The position numbers and the translations under genes are program-made. Of a DNA stretch of 64,000 nucleotides, positions 24,190 through 32,432 are shown piece by piece (positions within the stretch are counted from its first letter, which is position 1; the number at the start of each line of letters is the position of its first letter). Origin of the DNA: Rhizobium mesoamericanum STM3625 (lineage in GTDB: Bacteria > Pseudomonadota > Alphaproteobacteria > Rhizobiales > Rhizobiaceae); the NCBI RefSeq assembly GCF_000312665.1, contig NZ_HF536773.1, forward strand, positions 1,173,468-1,237,467, written 5' to 3'. The notes below the pieces were generated by a model. That model was not told the DNA's origin. It saw nothing but the letters and a program-made list of their open reading frames with translations, and made no database searches.

Positions 24190-25404
24190 TCAGGCTGCCG
24201 CTTTGGAAAGGGCGCAATGCGACCACAAGGTCGCGAGCGCGCTAACGAGATGTTCGATGTCCGCATCGGTGTGAAGTGGCGTAGGGGTGATCCTGAGACG
24301 CTCGGTCCGGCGGGGAACAGTCGGATAGTTGATTGGCTGTGCGTAAATGCCGAGATCACGAACGAGCAGGTCGGATACCCGCTTGCATTTGGCTGCGTCG
24401 CCAATGACGATCGGGACGATGTGGCTGGGATTGTCAATGTGAGGAATGCCGGCCCGATCAAGAAGCCCGCGCAGTCGGGCGACCCGATCCTGAAGCCGGG
24501 CGCGCTCGAACGGACTCTTTTTGAGATGCCGTATCGATGCCAATGCTCCGGCGGTAAGCGCCGGTGGCAACGCTGTCGTAAAAATGAAGCCCGAAGCGAA
24601 CGAGCGGATGAAATCACACAGCGCTGCCGACGCCGCGATGTAACCGCCCATAACCCCGTATGCCTTGGCCAGCGTTCCCTCTATAATCGTCAGACGGTCT
24701 GATAAGCCCTCCCGTTCGGCAATACCGCCGCCGGTGTGCCCGTACATTCCGACGGCATGGACCTCATCAAGGTAGGTCATCGCACCATAGTTCTCGGCGA
24801 GGTCGCAGATGTCACGGATAGGAGCTATGTCACCATCCATCGAATAGACAGATTCGAAGGCAATCAGTTTCGGGGCGCGGGGGTCGGCTGCACGAAGTTT
24901 CTCGTTCAGATCGCAGACGTCGTTGTGTCGCCAGACAATGCATTCACACCTCGAATGGCGGATGCCTTCAATCATTGAAGCGTGATTGGCTGCGTCCGAA
25001 AAGATAATAAGACCGGGTATGTGGGTGCCCAATGTCGCCAGAGTGGCCCAGTTCGACATATAGCCGGAATTGAATATCAAAGCCGCCTGTTTGCCATGCA
25101 AGGCGGCAAGTTCGCACTCAAGAAGGACGTGGAGGTGATTGGTACCTGCAATATTGCGGGTGCCTCCGGCTCCAGCCCCATACGCATCCACCGCCTCCTT
25201 CATAGCGGAGACGACTGCAGGGTGACGCCCCATGCCGAGATAGTCGTTGGAGCACCACACGATCACCTCGCGCGATCCGTCCGGCGAGTTAATCATAGCT
25301 CGGGGGAACGTGCCGCGGGCGCGCTCCAGATCGGCGAAAACCCGATACCTGCCCTCAGATCTAAGGTCTAACAACCGCTCATTGAAAAACACCTCGTAGT
25401 CCAT
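24190..25404 (-). CDS. hemA: 5-aminolevulinate synthase (second-copy type, cluster-located)
   Basis: A 404-aa alpha-oxoamine synthase condensing glycine and succinyl-CoA to 5-aminolevulinate. It opens MDYEVFFNERLLDLRSEGRY, the usual ALA synthase start. It has WCSNDYLGMGRHP, GTRNIAGTNHLHVLLE, DEVHAVGMYGHTGGG and the PLP lysine Lys247 in EGTLAKAYGVMGGY, close to Lys248 of the Rhodobacter enzyme. Length and motifs favour ALA synthase over KBL or BioF. Rhizobia usually carry a housekeeping hemA elsewhere, so this is probably an extra copy dedicated to the cluster. It may supply ALA as precursor of a metabolite or extra heme for the catalase-fold proteins. Confidence 0.88.
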   Translation of the reverse strand: MDYEVFFNERLLDLRSEGRYRVFADLERARGTFPRAMINSPDGSREVIVWCSNDYLGMGRHPAVVSAMKEAVDAYGAGAGGTRNIAGTNHLHVLLECELAALHGKQAALIFNSGYMSNWATLATLGTHIPGLIIFSDAANHASMIEGIRHSRCECIVWRHNDVCDLNEKLRAADPRAPKLIAFESVYSMDGDIAPIRDICDLAENYGAMTYLDEVHAVGMYGHTGGGIAEREGLSDRLTIIEGTLAKAYGVMGGYIAASAALCDFIRSFASGFIFTTALPPALTAGALASIRHLKKSPFERARLQDRVARLRGLLDRAGIPHIDNPSHIVPIVIGDAAKCKRVSDLLVRDLGIYAQPINYPTVPRRTERLRITPTPLHTDADIEHLVSALATLWSHCALSKAAA

Positions 25405-25547
25405 GTCTTTCTCCCGCGTTTCCGACTGAAGACAGGATCGTACGAACTGAACTGGAGGGCCGCTGGAAGCGACGGGTCATCTATTGTTTGATTCGGACAG
25501 GAAACAGTTCGAGAGCGGATTGCTGTTCCGCTCGGTCCTAACGAGGT

Positions 25548-26456
25548 TCATATGGCGTTATTCCGCCGCCATAGCCCGGGGCTCGTCCCGGTTAGCGCCA
25601 CGAAAACTCGTGTGAAATGGCTCTGGTCAGCAAAGCCGCACGCCAGAGCCACCTGAGTGAGGTTCAGTTCGTTGGCGGCGAGAAGCCGCTTGGCAGTCTC
25701 CACTCGGCGCTGCGTCAGCCATTGGTGCGGCGAAATGCCGGTCGATTGTCGAAACGCCCGGGAAAAATGACGGGCCGACACCCCGCATTCGCTGGCGACT
25801 GCGGCGAGGGAGATATCCCCGCCAATCCCAGACACGATCATTTCCTTAGCCCGCTTCTCCTGCCAAGGTGCGAGGCCGCCGCGCGCACCTTCCCGCCTAA
25901 GCCTCATGCCGCCATAGCGAGTGGCCACGTGGATGCCGATGGCAAGCATCACATGGTCCATAAAGAGCACGCTCGCTTCTTCGGGTCGACCAAAGAACGG
26001 TAACAATCCGGCTGACATATTCCGCATAACGGGATCGTCGGTGGCCAATGCCGGCTTGTATTGCAGCTCATCGATCGGAGAAGCACCTGCTTCCTCTGAA
26101 ATGGCGCTTAGGGCGGCACGGGAAAAATAGTAGTGAACAGTGTGGAAGCCGTGGTTCAGGAGAAATGTCGGTTGCCGCTTGAGGTCATAAATGATGGTCT
26201 GCCCTTGACCTATTGCGGATGCGGGAGCGGGACGACCGCTCTCCCAGTAAAGATATGATGGACAGTCGACCAGATAGTGCCCGACCATAAACGCGTCTTC
26301 TTCCTTTGGAGGAGTGGAGAGTTCAAGGCTGGGGTTATCATATCGGAGTTCGGTCGCGGCGATCGTCGATTTTCGAAGCGCTCTGCTGACATAGGATGAT
26401 GCCTGCGCGCCAAGCCTTTTCCCGAAGCCTTCTCCATAGCTACCGCTCTCGCCCAT
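25548..26456 (-). CDS. AraC-family regulator, paralogue 3
   Basis: A 302-aa regulator heading the minus-strand cluster. The N-terminal half (MGESGSYGEGFGKRLGAQAS, KEEDAFMVGHYLVDCPSYLY, QTIIYDLKRQPTF) matches paralogues 1 and 2 in layout. The C-terminal HTH pair is canonical (ISLAAVASECGVSARHFSRAF; NLTQVALACGFADQSHFTRVF). Its stop is 143 bp before the ALA synthase start, leaving room for a regulated promoter. It is the likely direct regulator of the ALA synthase-acyltransferase-catalase-fold genes. The effector is unknown. Confidence 0.92.
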   Translation of the reverse strand: MGESGSYGEGFGKRLGAQASSYVSRALRKSTIAATELRYDNPSLELSTPPKEEDAFMVGHYLVDCPSYLYWESGRPAPASAIGQGQTIIYDLKRQPTFLLNHGFHTVHYYFSRAALSAISEEAGASPIDELQYKPALATDDPVMRNMSAGLLPFFGRPEEASVLFMDHVMLAIGIHVATRYGGMRLRREGARGGLAPWQEKRAKEMIVSGIGGDISLAAVASECGVSARHFSRAFRQSTGISPHQWLTQRRVETAKRLLAANELNLTQVALACGFADQSHFTRVFVALTGTSPGLWRRNNAI

Positions 26457-26598
26457 TCGGCACCACGCTCATCGCCCAATATATGCGCATGATATGACAG
26501 TCATTCGGCGATGCAACATTCAGGCATCAAACATTGATCGGCGGGATGAAAACAACGGCTGAACAGATCATTAGTATACTGCAGATCTTTTTAGAACG

Positions 26599-26798
26599 CC
26601 CGGTTTCGGCGTAGCAAAAGAGGGTGAATGGGTTCGGTCTGACGGCCTGATCCATGTACCCTAGTGCATCCTTCGCGCGGCCGCGGGGCACAAGAAGATA
26701 GCCCATCGACATCCGGCAGTCGAAGTCGTTCGAGTCTAGCCGCAAAGACCGCCTCGCATGCGTCTCGGCACGCTCATACTGTCGATCGTAAATGCCCG
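26599..26798 (-). pseudogene. TPR remnant, probably from an adenylate cyclase/TPR protein
   Basis: The minus-strand frame reads GIYDRQYERAETHARRSLRL then DSNDFDCRMSMGYLLVPRGR and AKDALGYMDQAVRPNPFTLF. This is a pair of tetratricopeptide-like repeats as found at the C-terminus of class III adenylate cyclases with TPR tails. No start, upstream domain or intact downstream continuation is present. It abuts the stop codon of the disulfide reductase gene. It is a gene fragment left by rearrangement. Confidence 0.6.
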
Positions 26799-28166
26799 TT
26801 ACACCGCTTGTAGATCTCCAAGCAGCGTTGGGATCAGCTCGGAGACTGTCGGATGAATCGGCACCGACCATTTCAATACCGGGTAGGTCGCTTTCGCGTT
26901 CATTGCATCGATGAAGCCGTGGATCACCTCGTCGCCCTCGATCCCAAGGATGGCCGCACCCAGGATCTGTTGCGTCTCGGCATCGGCGATGACCTTCATG
27001 AAACCCTTGGTCTCGGCGCGCTCATTGGCGCGTCCGACCCGGCTCATCGGCCGCGTTGAGATCATGATCTTGCGGCCGGTGGCACGCGCCTCCCTCTCGC
27101 TCATCCCGACACGGCCGAGCGGAGGATCGATGTAGAGCGCATAGGCGAGGATGCGGTCGCTGAGCTTGCGGTCCTCACCATCGAGCAGGTTGGCGGCAGC
27201 GATCTCAAAGTCGTTGTAGGAGGTGTGGGTAAAGGCCCCGCGACCATTGCAGTCCCCAAGCGCCCAGATTCCCTCAACATTAGTCGCAAGCTTGTCGTCG
27301 ACGGTAATGTAGCCGCGCTTGTCGGTCACGACGCGGGCCTTGTCGAGACCAAGATCGTCGGTGTTCGGCGTGCGGCCGGTGGCAATCAACACGTGGCTCG
27401 CCTCGACTGCCGGTCGGCTACTTCCAATGCTGACGCGGATGCCGTCTGCCGCCTTTGAAAATCCGATCCCGTCGGCGTCCGTATGCACGGCAATACCTTC
27501 GGAACGCAAAATATCGGCGATCGCGTCCGAGATGTCGGCATCTTCGCGCGATGCAAGCTTGGGCCCGCGCTCAATCACCGTCACCTCGGCGCCGAAGCGG
27601 CGATACATCTGCGCAAATTCGAGCCCGATATAGCTGCCGCCGATAACCGCCAGATGCCTGGGAAGGCTATTGAGATGAATGATCGAGGTACTGGTCAGAT
27701 AGTCGATGTCGCCGATACCCGGCATGTCGGGAATGGTCGGCCGCGCACCGACATTCAGGAAGATCTTTGGCGCTGTCAGGGTCTCGCCGTTGACCGTGAG
27801 CGTATGAGCGTTCTCGAACCGAGCATGGCCATAAATGACGGTCATGCCGTCCATATTGGCAAACCAGTTGATGAGGCCGTTGCGGGCATTCATCGTTACT
27901 GTTTCGGCGCGCTTGCGCACCACCGCCATGTCGACACCGATAGCGCCCGGGATCTTCACGCCGTAGTCCGCCGCGCGCCGCGCCACATGGGCAGCGCGGG
28001 CGCTTGCCACCAATGTCTTGGTGGGCATGCAGCCGGCATTGACACAAGTACCCCCGAGGAACTTTCGCTCGATCAACGCCACGGTCATGCCCTTTGCGAC
28101 CATGCGGGCGGCGAGGAAGGGACCGGACTGGCCGGCCCCGACGACGATGGCGTCGAAATGGGGCAT
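26799..28166 (-). CDS. FAD-dependent pyridine nucleotide-disulfide oxidoreductase
   Basis: A 455-aa flavoprotein of the lipoamide dehydrogenase/mercuric reductase superfamily. FAD-binding VVGAGQSGPFLAARM is at the N-terminus, the redox-active pair Cys41/Cys46 is in GGTCVNAGCMPTKT, the NAD(P) fold is AVIGGSYIGLEFAQMY, FAD motif GIWALGDCNGRGAF, and the C-terminal His-Glu base HPTVSELIP. It lacks the N-terminal metal-binding domain and the C-terminal vicinal cysteines of true MerA, so Hg(II) reduction is not supported. Its ATG overlaps the stop of the DUF4126 gene (TGATG), so the two are coupled. Confidence 0.9.
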   Translation of the reverse strand: MPHFDAIVVGAGQSGPFLAARMVAKGMTVALIERKFLGGTCVNAGCMPTKTLVASARAAHVARRAADYGVKIPGAIGVDMAVVRKRAETVTMNARNGLINWFANMDGMTVIYGHARFENAHTLTVNGETLTAPKIFLNVGARPTIPDMPGIGDIDYLTSTSIIHLNSLPRHLAVIGGSYIGLEFAQMYRRFGAEVTVIERGPKLASREDADISDAIADILRSEGIAVHTDADGIGFSKAADGIRVSIGSSRPAVEASHVLIATGRTPNTDDLGLDKARVVTDKRGYITVDDKLATNVEGIWALGDCNGRGAFTHTSYNDFEIAAANLLDGEDRKLSDRILAYALYIDPPLGRVGMSEREARATGRKIMISTRPMSRVGRANERAETKGFMKVIADAETQQILGAAILGIEGDEVIHGFIDAMNAKATYPVLKWSVPIHPTVSELIPTLLGDLQAV

Positions 28167-28624
28167 CAGACTGCTCCTGCGATGATGAGCGCGCCGACGA
28201 TTGCAACCGCATCCTCGATCAGCGCTGCCGGTGGATCCTTGCCGAAGGCGGCGGCGAGCTTACCACGGGCAGCCGCACCAGCGAATGTACCAAACGCGGC
28301 ACCGACGATACCGGCAATGAGCCCGCCGACGAGCGAACCGCCGGTCGTGCCGATTGTGGCCCCCGTCAGCGCACCCATGATGAGGCGGGCGGCAAACTGC
28401 ATCGGAACCTTGCGCGAGGGTGTCGAGGGCAGCTGGTCAGTGATCAACTCGACGACGGCCAGCAGGCTCAGCACCCATGGCGTCCAGCGATACCCAATGA
28501 AGGCAAGCGGTGTCTGCGACACGTCAAACCAGCCGAGTGCGGCACCCCAGGCAATAGCGGCTGGCGCAGTCATGGCTCTAAGCCCTGCGATAATTCCGAT
28601 CAGAAATGCAAGAAACAAGAACAT
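28166..28624 (-). CDS. DUF4126 family membrane protein
   Basis: A 152-aa protein with four or five hydrophobic, glycine-rich segments (MFLFLAFLIGIIAGLRAMTA, WTPWVLSLLAVVELITDQLP, LIMGALTGATIGTTGGSLVG, AFGTFAGAAARGKL, AVAIVGALIIAGAV). The ATG at 28624 was chosen because a GGGGGA site precedes it and the hydrophobic helix then starts at residue 1. The pattern GLRAMTAPAAIAW is typical of DUF4126, of unknown function. It is translationally coupled to the disulfide reductase, so a membrane redox pair is possible; that is inference. Confidence 0.82.
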   Translation of the reverse strand: MFLFLAFLIGIIAGLRAMTAPAAIAWGAALGWFDVSQTPLAFIGYRWTPWVLSLLAVVELITDQLPSTPSRKVPMQFAARLIMGALTGATIGTTGGSLVGGLIAGIVGAAFGTFAGAAARGKLAAAFGKDPPAALIEDAVAIVGALIIAGAV

Positions 28625-28716
28625 GCAACATCCCCCATTCCGCGCGCAATTGATCGCGGTCATGGGAAGCTGGCACATTGTCGTGCAGGTTTCAATTTGC
28701 GATGCTGATTACACCT

Positions 28717-29904
28717 TCAATTCGCAAAGGCGGCGATGCCGGTGATGGCGCGGCCGAGGATCAGGGCGTGGACGTCGTGGGTACCCTCGTAGGTGTTGAC
28801 CACCTCAAGGTTGACAAGATGGCGGGCAATGCCGAACTCGTCGGAGATGCCGTTACCGCCAAGCATGTCACGGGCAAGCCTGGCAATGTCGAGTGCCTTG
28901 CCGCAGGAATTGCGCTTGACTACTGATGTCAGTTCCACCGGCGGATGGCCGTCTTCCTTCATCCGCCCAAGCCTTAGGCAACCCTGCAGGCCGAGCGAGA
29001 TCTCAGTTATCATGTCGGCAAGCTTCTTCTGTATCAGCTGGTTGGCAGCGAGCGGTCGACCGAACTGGTTGCGGTCCAGAACGTATTGACGGGCCTTGGC
29101 ATAACAGTCCTCCGCCGCGCCGAGTGCCCCCCATGCAATACCGAAGCGGGCCGAGTTCAGACAGGTGAAGGGACCCTTGAGACCGGTGACATTGGGCAGC
29201 AGGTTTTCTTCCGGCACGAAGACATTATCCATCACCACTTCGCCAGTGATCGAAGCGCGAAGGCCGACCTTGCCGTGGATCGCCGGCGCCGACAGACCCG
29301 TCCATCCCTTCTCCAGGATGAAGCCACGGATGACACCGTCCTCGGTCTTGGCCCACACGACAAAGACATCAGCGATCGGGGCATTGGAAATCCACGTCTT
29401 GGCGCCGGTCAGGCGGTAGCCGCCATCGACCTTCCTTGCCCGCGTCACCATCGAGCCTGGATCCGAGCCATGGTTGGGCTCGGTGAGGCCGAAGCAGCCG
29501 ATCCATTCACCGGTTGCAAGTTTTGGCAAATATTTCTGCTTCTGCACCTCGGAACCGAAGGCATCGATCGGCACCATGACAAGGGAGGACTGCACGCTCA
29601 TCATGGACCTGTAGCCGCTATCGACGCGTTCTACCTCGCGGGCGATCAGGCCATAGGCGACGTAGCCCAAGCCGGCACCGCCATATTCAGGTGCAATCGT
29701 CGGTCCAAGCAGCCCAAGCTCGCCCATCTCGCGGAAAATCTTCGGATCCGTCTTCTCGTGACGGAAAGCTTCGAGTACGCGCGGCGCCAGCTTGTCCTGC
29801 GCGTAAGCGTGCGCCGTCTCCTGCACCATGCGCTCCTCGTCCGTCAGCTGCTCCACTAGCCGGAACGGATCGGCCCAGTCGAAGATCTCACGGGTATGCT
29901 GCAT
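28717..29904 (-). CDS. gcdH: Glutaryl-CoA dehydrogenase
   Basis: A 395-aa acyl-CoA dehydrogenase converting glutaryl-CoA to crotonyl-CoA in lysine/tryptophan/glutarate breakdown. Key blocks are FGLTEPNHGSDPGSM, GYRLTGAKTWISNAPIADVF, CLNSARFGIAWGALGAAE, GRPLAANQLIQKKLADM and the C-terminal NTYEGTHDVHALILGRAITG with the catalytic Glu of YEGTHD. The ATG at 29904 lies 7 bases after GGAGG and was preferred to one at 29910, which is too close to that site. The LysR gene directly upstream on the same strand is the expected regulator. Confidence 0.93.
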   Translation of the reverse strand: MQHTREIFDWADPFRLVEQLTDEERMVQETAHAYAQDKLAPRVLEAFRHEKTDPKIFREMGELGLLGPTIAPEYGGAGLGYVAYGLIAREVERVDSGYRSMMSVQSSLVMVPIDAFGSEVQKQKYLPKLATGEWIGCFGLTEPNHGSDPGSMVTRARKVDGGYRLTGAKTWISNAPIADVFVVWAKTEDGVIRGFILEKGWTGLSAPAIHGKVGLRASITGEVVMDNVFVPEENLLPNVTGLKGPFTCLNSARFGIAWGALGAAEDCYAKARQYVLDRNQFGRPLAANQLIQKKLADMITEISLGLQGCLRLGRMKEDGHPPVELTSVVKRNSCGKALDIARLARDMLGGNGISDEFGIARHLVNLEVVNTYEGTHDVHALILGRAITGIAAFAN

Positions 29905-29991
29905 GGTCATTCCTCCTCATTCCCCTGCCGGCGCGAACATCCTTCGGGCATAGACCTGCTGGACGCAGGGGTCAACTTGCCTGGAACCGAT

Positions 29992-30912
29992 CTATCGCTT
30001 GACCCAGGGGGGAATGAATCTGACGTCTTCGCCGACGACCGCTTCGCGCAGAAAATCGATGACCGCCCGGACCCGCGGCGACTGGCGAAGATCACGATGA
30101 CAAGTGATCCAGTAGTGTCGCCTGAGGTCGACATCGTCGGGAAGGACCCGTTCGAGTTCGGGGTATCGGCTCGCGAAGAAATAGGGAAGTACACACAGCC
30201 CGAGTCCGTTTCGCGTTGCCGTCAGCTGCGCGAAGATGCTCGAGCTTTGAAACCGCGGCTTGATGCGTGGGTGCACATCGCCGAGATAGTCAAGCCCGGG
30301 CGCAAAGATCATTTCTTCGATGTAGCTAATGAATGGATGATTCAGGAGGTCGTCGCGGCAGGTGATTGGCGCGCTTCGTCGCAAGTACTCCTTCGAGCCA
30401 TAGATCTGCAGATGATAGTCGGTGAGCTTGTCAGAAAAATAAGGTCCGCCCTTCGGCTCATCGAGAACAACCGTGATGTCGGCCTCCTTGCGCGACAGCG
30501 ACATGATCTGCTGGATCGTCACCAGCTCGAGAGACAAATTCGGATGGCTTGTCACGAACCGTGGCAGCACGCGCGCGAAAAAGAAGTTGGAGAAGCCCTC
30601 CGGCGCGCTGAGGCGCACCACACCGCGCTGCATCGTCGCGCCTTCGGTGAGATCGGCGCGCAATCGCTCGGTTTCCTGCTCCATCTTCTCGGCGGTCTCG
30701 ACGAAGCGCGCGCCCATCGCCGTCATCACATATCCACGCGGGTTGCGCTCGAAGAGCTTGACTTTCAGAGCAAACTCCAGCCGGTCGATGCGACGCGAGA
30801 CGGTTGCATGGCTGGTGCGCAATTGCCGCGCGGCGGTCGACAGCTGACCCGTGCGGGCAACCGCCAGAAAGAACTGCAGGTCATCCCAGGTAAACTGCGG
30901 CGGATTGTTCAT
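29992..30912 (-). CDS. LysR-family regulator (GcdR-like)
   Basis: A 306-aa LysR-type regulator. The N-terminal winged helix is WDDLQFFLAVARTGQLSTAA then RQLRTSHATVSRRIDRLEFA. The substrate-binding domain carries EGFSNFFFARVLPRFVTSHP and ADITVVLDEPKGGPYFSDKL. It sits 87 bp upstream of gcdH on the same strand, the arrangement seen for GcdR of glutaryl-CoA dehydrogenase loci. It is divergent from the liv operon and could also act there. The effector is not deducible from sequence. Confidence 0.9.
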   Translation of the reverse strand: MNNPPQFTWDDLQFFLAVARTGQLSTAARQLRTSHATVSRRIDRLEFALKVKLFERNPRGYVMTAMGARFVETAEKMEQETERLRADLTEGATMQRGVVRLSAPEGFSNFFFARVLPRFVTSHPNLSLELVTIQQIMSLSRKEADITVVLDEPKGGPYFSDKLTDYHLQIYGSKEYLRRSAPITCRDDLLNHPFISYIEEMIFAPGLDYLGDVHPRIKPRFQSSSIFAQLTATRNGLGLCVLPYFFASRYPELERVLPDDVDLRRHYWITCHRDLRQSPRVRAVIDFLREAVVGEDVRFIPPWVKR

Positions 30913-31222
30913 GCACGCCCCTAGTCGGCCTCGGGATCGCCTGGCCGCTCGCTATTGGTCTTTCGTCTAATGCGCCACAGCCTGCGCCGCCCTAGGTTTC
31001 GACAAAAGCGCCCTAACGATCTGCATTCATTGGGTCGGCGCCGCGACAGAGCAGCAGTTCTGTTCAAAAACGAACAGATACTGTTTGGAATTGGTTGTAA
31101 AGCGGCCTTGCCTGATCGGTGCAATTCAATGATCGTAGGGTAGGTGCCGGCAGCTTTGAGGAGAGCTGCTGGCCAAATCTGAACAGATCCGCATTCTGGC
31201 CAATCTCTGGGAGGAGAGACAT
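30913..31222. promoter_or_regulatory. Divergent control region between LysR and liv operon
   Basis: No gene in 310 bp. It contains an inverted repeat TCTGTTC-N6-GAACAGA at 31059-31078 and a second palindrome ATCTG-AA-CAGAT at 31178-31189, sharing the octamer GAACAGAT. The second lies 34 bp before the binding-protein ATG and would block transcription or translation initiation if bound. These are candidate operators for an unidentified regulator of the liv operon. A GGGAGGAGAG ribosome site precedes the ATG at 31223. Confidence 0.5.
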
Positions 31223-32428
31223 ATGCGAAAGAGTCTCATTGCGTCGCTCGCATTTCTGCTTGCAAGCAGCACCGCAGTACTCGCCGATGGTGCATCCGAT
31301 GGCAAGGTGAAGATTGGTATCCTGAATGACCAATCAGGCGTCTACGCCGACTTCGGCGGCAAATCCTCGGTCGAGGCGGCCAAAATGGCGGTCGAGGATT
31401 TCGGCGGCAAGGTTCTCGGCGTGCCTGTCGAGATCGTCGATGCCGACCACCAGAACAAGGCCGACATCGCGTCCAACATTGCCCGGCAGTGGTATGACAC
31501 CGAGCAGGTCGACGCGATCATGGAATTGACCACGTCGTCGGTCGCGCTCGCGGTCCAGGCCATTGCGAAGGAAAAGAAGAAGATCGATATCGTCACCGGC
31601 GCAGCCACGACCGATCTGACCGGCAAGGCTTGCTCGCCCTATGGTTTCCACTGGGCCTATGACACACATGCGCTCGCTGTCGGCACTGGAGGCGCGCTCG
31701 TCAAGCAGGGCGGCGACAGCTGGTTCTTCCTGACGGCCGACTATGCTTTCGGCTATTCGCTCGAAGGCCAGACGAGCGATTTCGTCAAATCCGCTGGCGG
31801 CAAGGTCGTCGGTTCTGTCCGCCATCCCCTGTCGAACCAGGATTTCTCATCCTTCCTGCTTCAGGCCCAATCGTCGGGCGCCAAGGTCATCGGTCTTGCC
31901 AATGCAGGTCTCGATACGTCCAACGCCATCAAGCAGGCTGCCGAGTTCGGCATCACCCAGGGCGGTCAGCATCTGGCGGCGCTGCTCTTCACCTTGGCCG
32001 AGGTTCACGGCCTTGGGCTAGACGCAGCGCAGGGCCTGACGCTGACGGAAGGCTACTATTGGAATCTGGATGATAAGAGCCGCGAATTCGGCAAGAAGTT
32101 CTTCGCCCGCACGGGCAAGATGCCGAACATGGTCCACGCGGGAACCTATTCGGCCGTGCTTCAGTACCTCAAGGCAATCCAGAAGGCAGGTACCGACGAC
32201 ACCGATGCCGTTGCCAAGCAGCTGCATGAAATGCCGGTCGACGACGTCTTCGGCCGTGGCGGCACCGTCGGTCCGAACGGCCGCATGATCCATGACATGT
32301 ACCTGCTGCAGGTCAAGAAGCCCGCCGACAGCAAGGAACCATGGGACTACTTCAACGTTCTGGCGACCATTCCCGGCAAGGAAGCCTATATCGACCCCGC
32401 CAAGAGCGGCTGCGCGCTGGTGAACTGA
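31223..32428 (+). CDS. Branched-chain amino acid-type ABC transporter binding protein
   Basis: A 401-aa periplasmic binding protein of the LivJ/LivK family (Peripla_BP_6). Signal peptide MRKSLIASLAFLLASSTAVL-ADG. Mature domain: KVKIGILNDQSGVYADFGGK, VEIVDADHQNKADIASNIAR, VTGAATTDLTGKACSPYGFH, WFFLTADYAFGYSLEGQTSD. It heads a five-gene HAAP-type importer followed by GMC and hydroxyacid dehydrogenases, so the ligand is more likely an organic acid, alcohol or aromatic than leucine; that is inferred from context. Start ATG has a strong GGAGG site. Confidence 0.93.
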   Translation: MRKSLIASLAFLLASSTAVLADGASDGKVKIGILNDQSGVYADFGGKSSVEAAKMAVEDFGGKVLGVPVEIVDADHQNKADIASNIARQWYDTEQVDAIMELTTSSVALAVQAIAKEKKKIDIVTGAATTDLTGKACSPYGFHWAYDTHALAVGTGGALVKQGGDSWFFLTADYAFGYSLEGQTSDFVKSAGGKVVGSVRHPLSNQDFSSFLLQAQSSGAKVIGLANAGLDTSNAIKQAAEFGITQGGQHLAALLFTLAEVHGLGLDAAQGLTLTEGYYWNLDDKSREFGKKFFARTGKMPNMVHAGTYSAVLQYLKAIQKAGTDDTDAVAKQLHEMPVDDVFGRGGTVGPNGRMIHDMYLLQVKKPADSKEPWDYFNVLATIPGKEAYIDPAKSGCALVN

Positions 32429-32432
32429 AGCG

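Noticed and set aside
24190..25404. Second bioF or glycine C-acetyltransferase
   Set aside because: The N-terminus, WCSNDYLGMG and Lys247 context follow ALA synthase; the bioF of this window (60957) is clearly different.
26799..28166. Mercuric reductase (merA)
   Set aside because: The CxxxxC pair is present, but the N-terminal metal-binding domain, the C-terminal vicinal cysteines and any mer neighbour are absent.
27483..28745. Plus-strand 420-codon frame opposite the disulfide reductase and DUF4126 genes
   Set aside because: It is antisense to two well-supported genes, has His/Arg-rich shadow composition, and no ribosome site or family.
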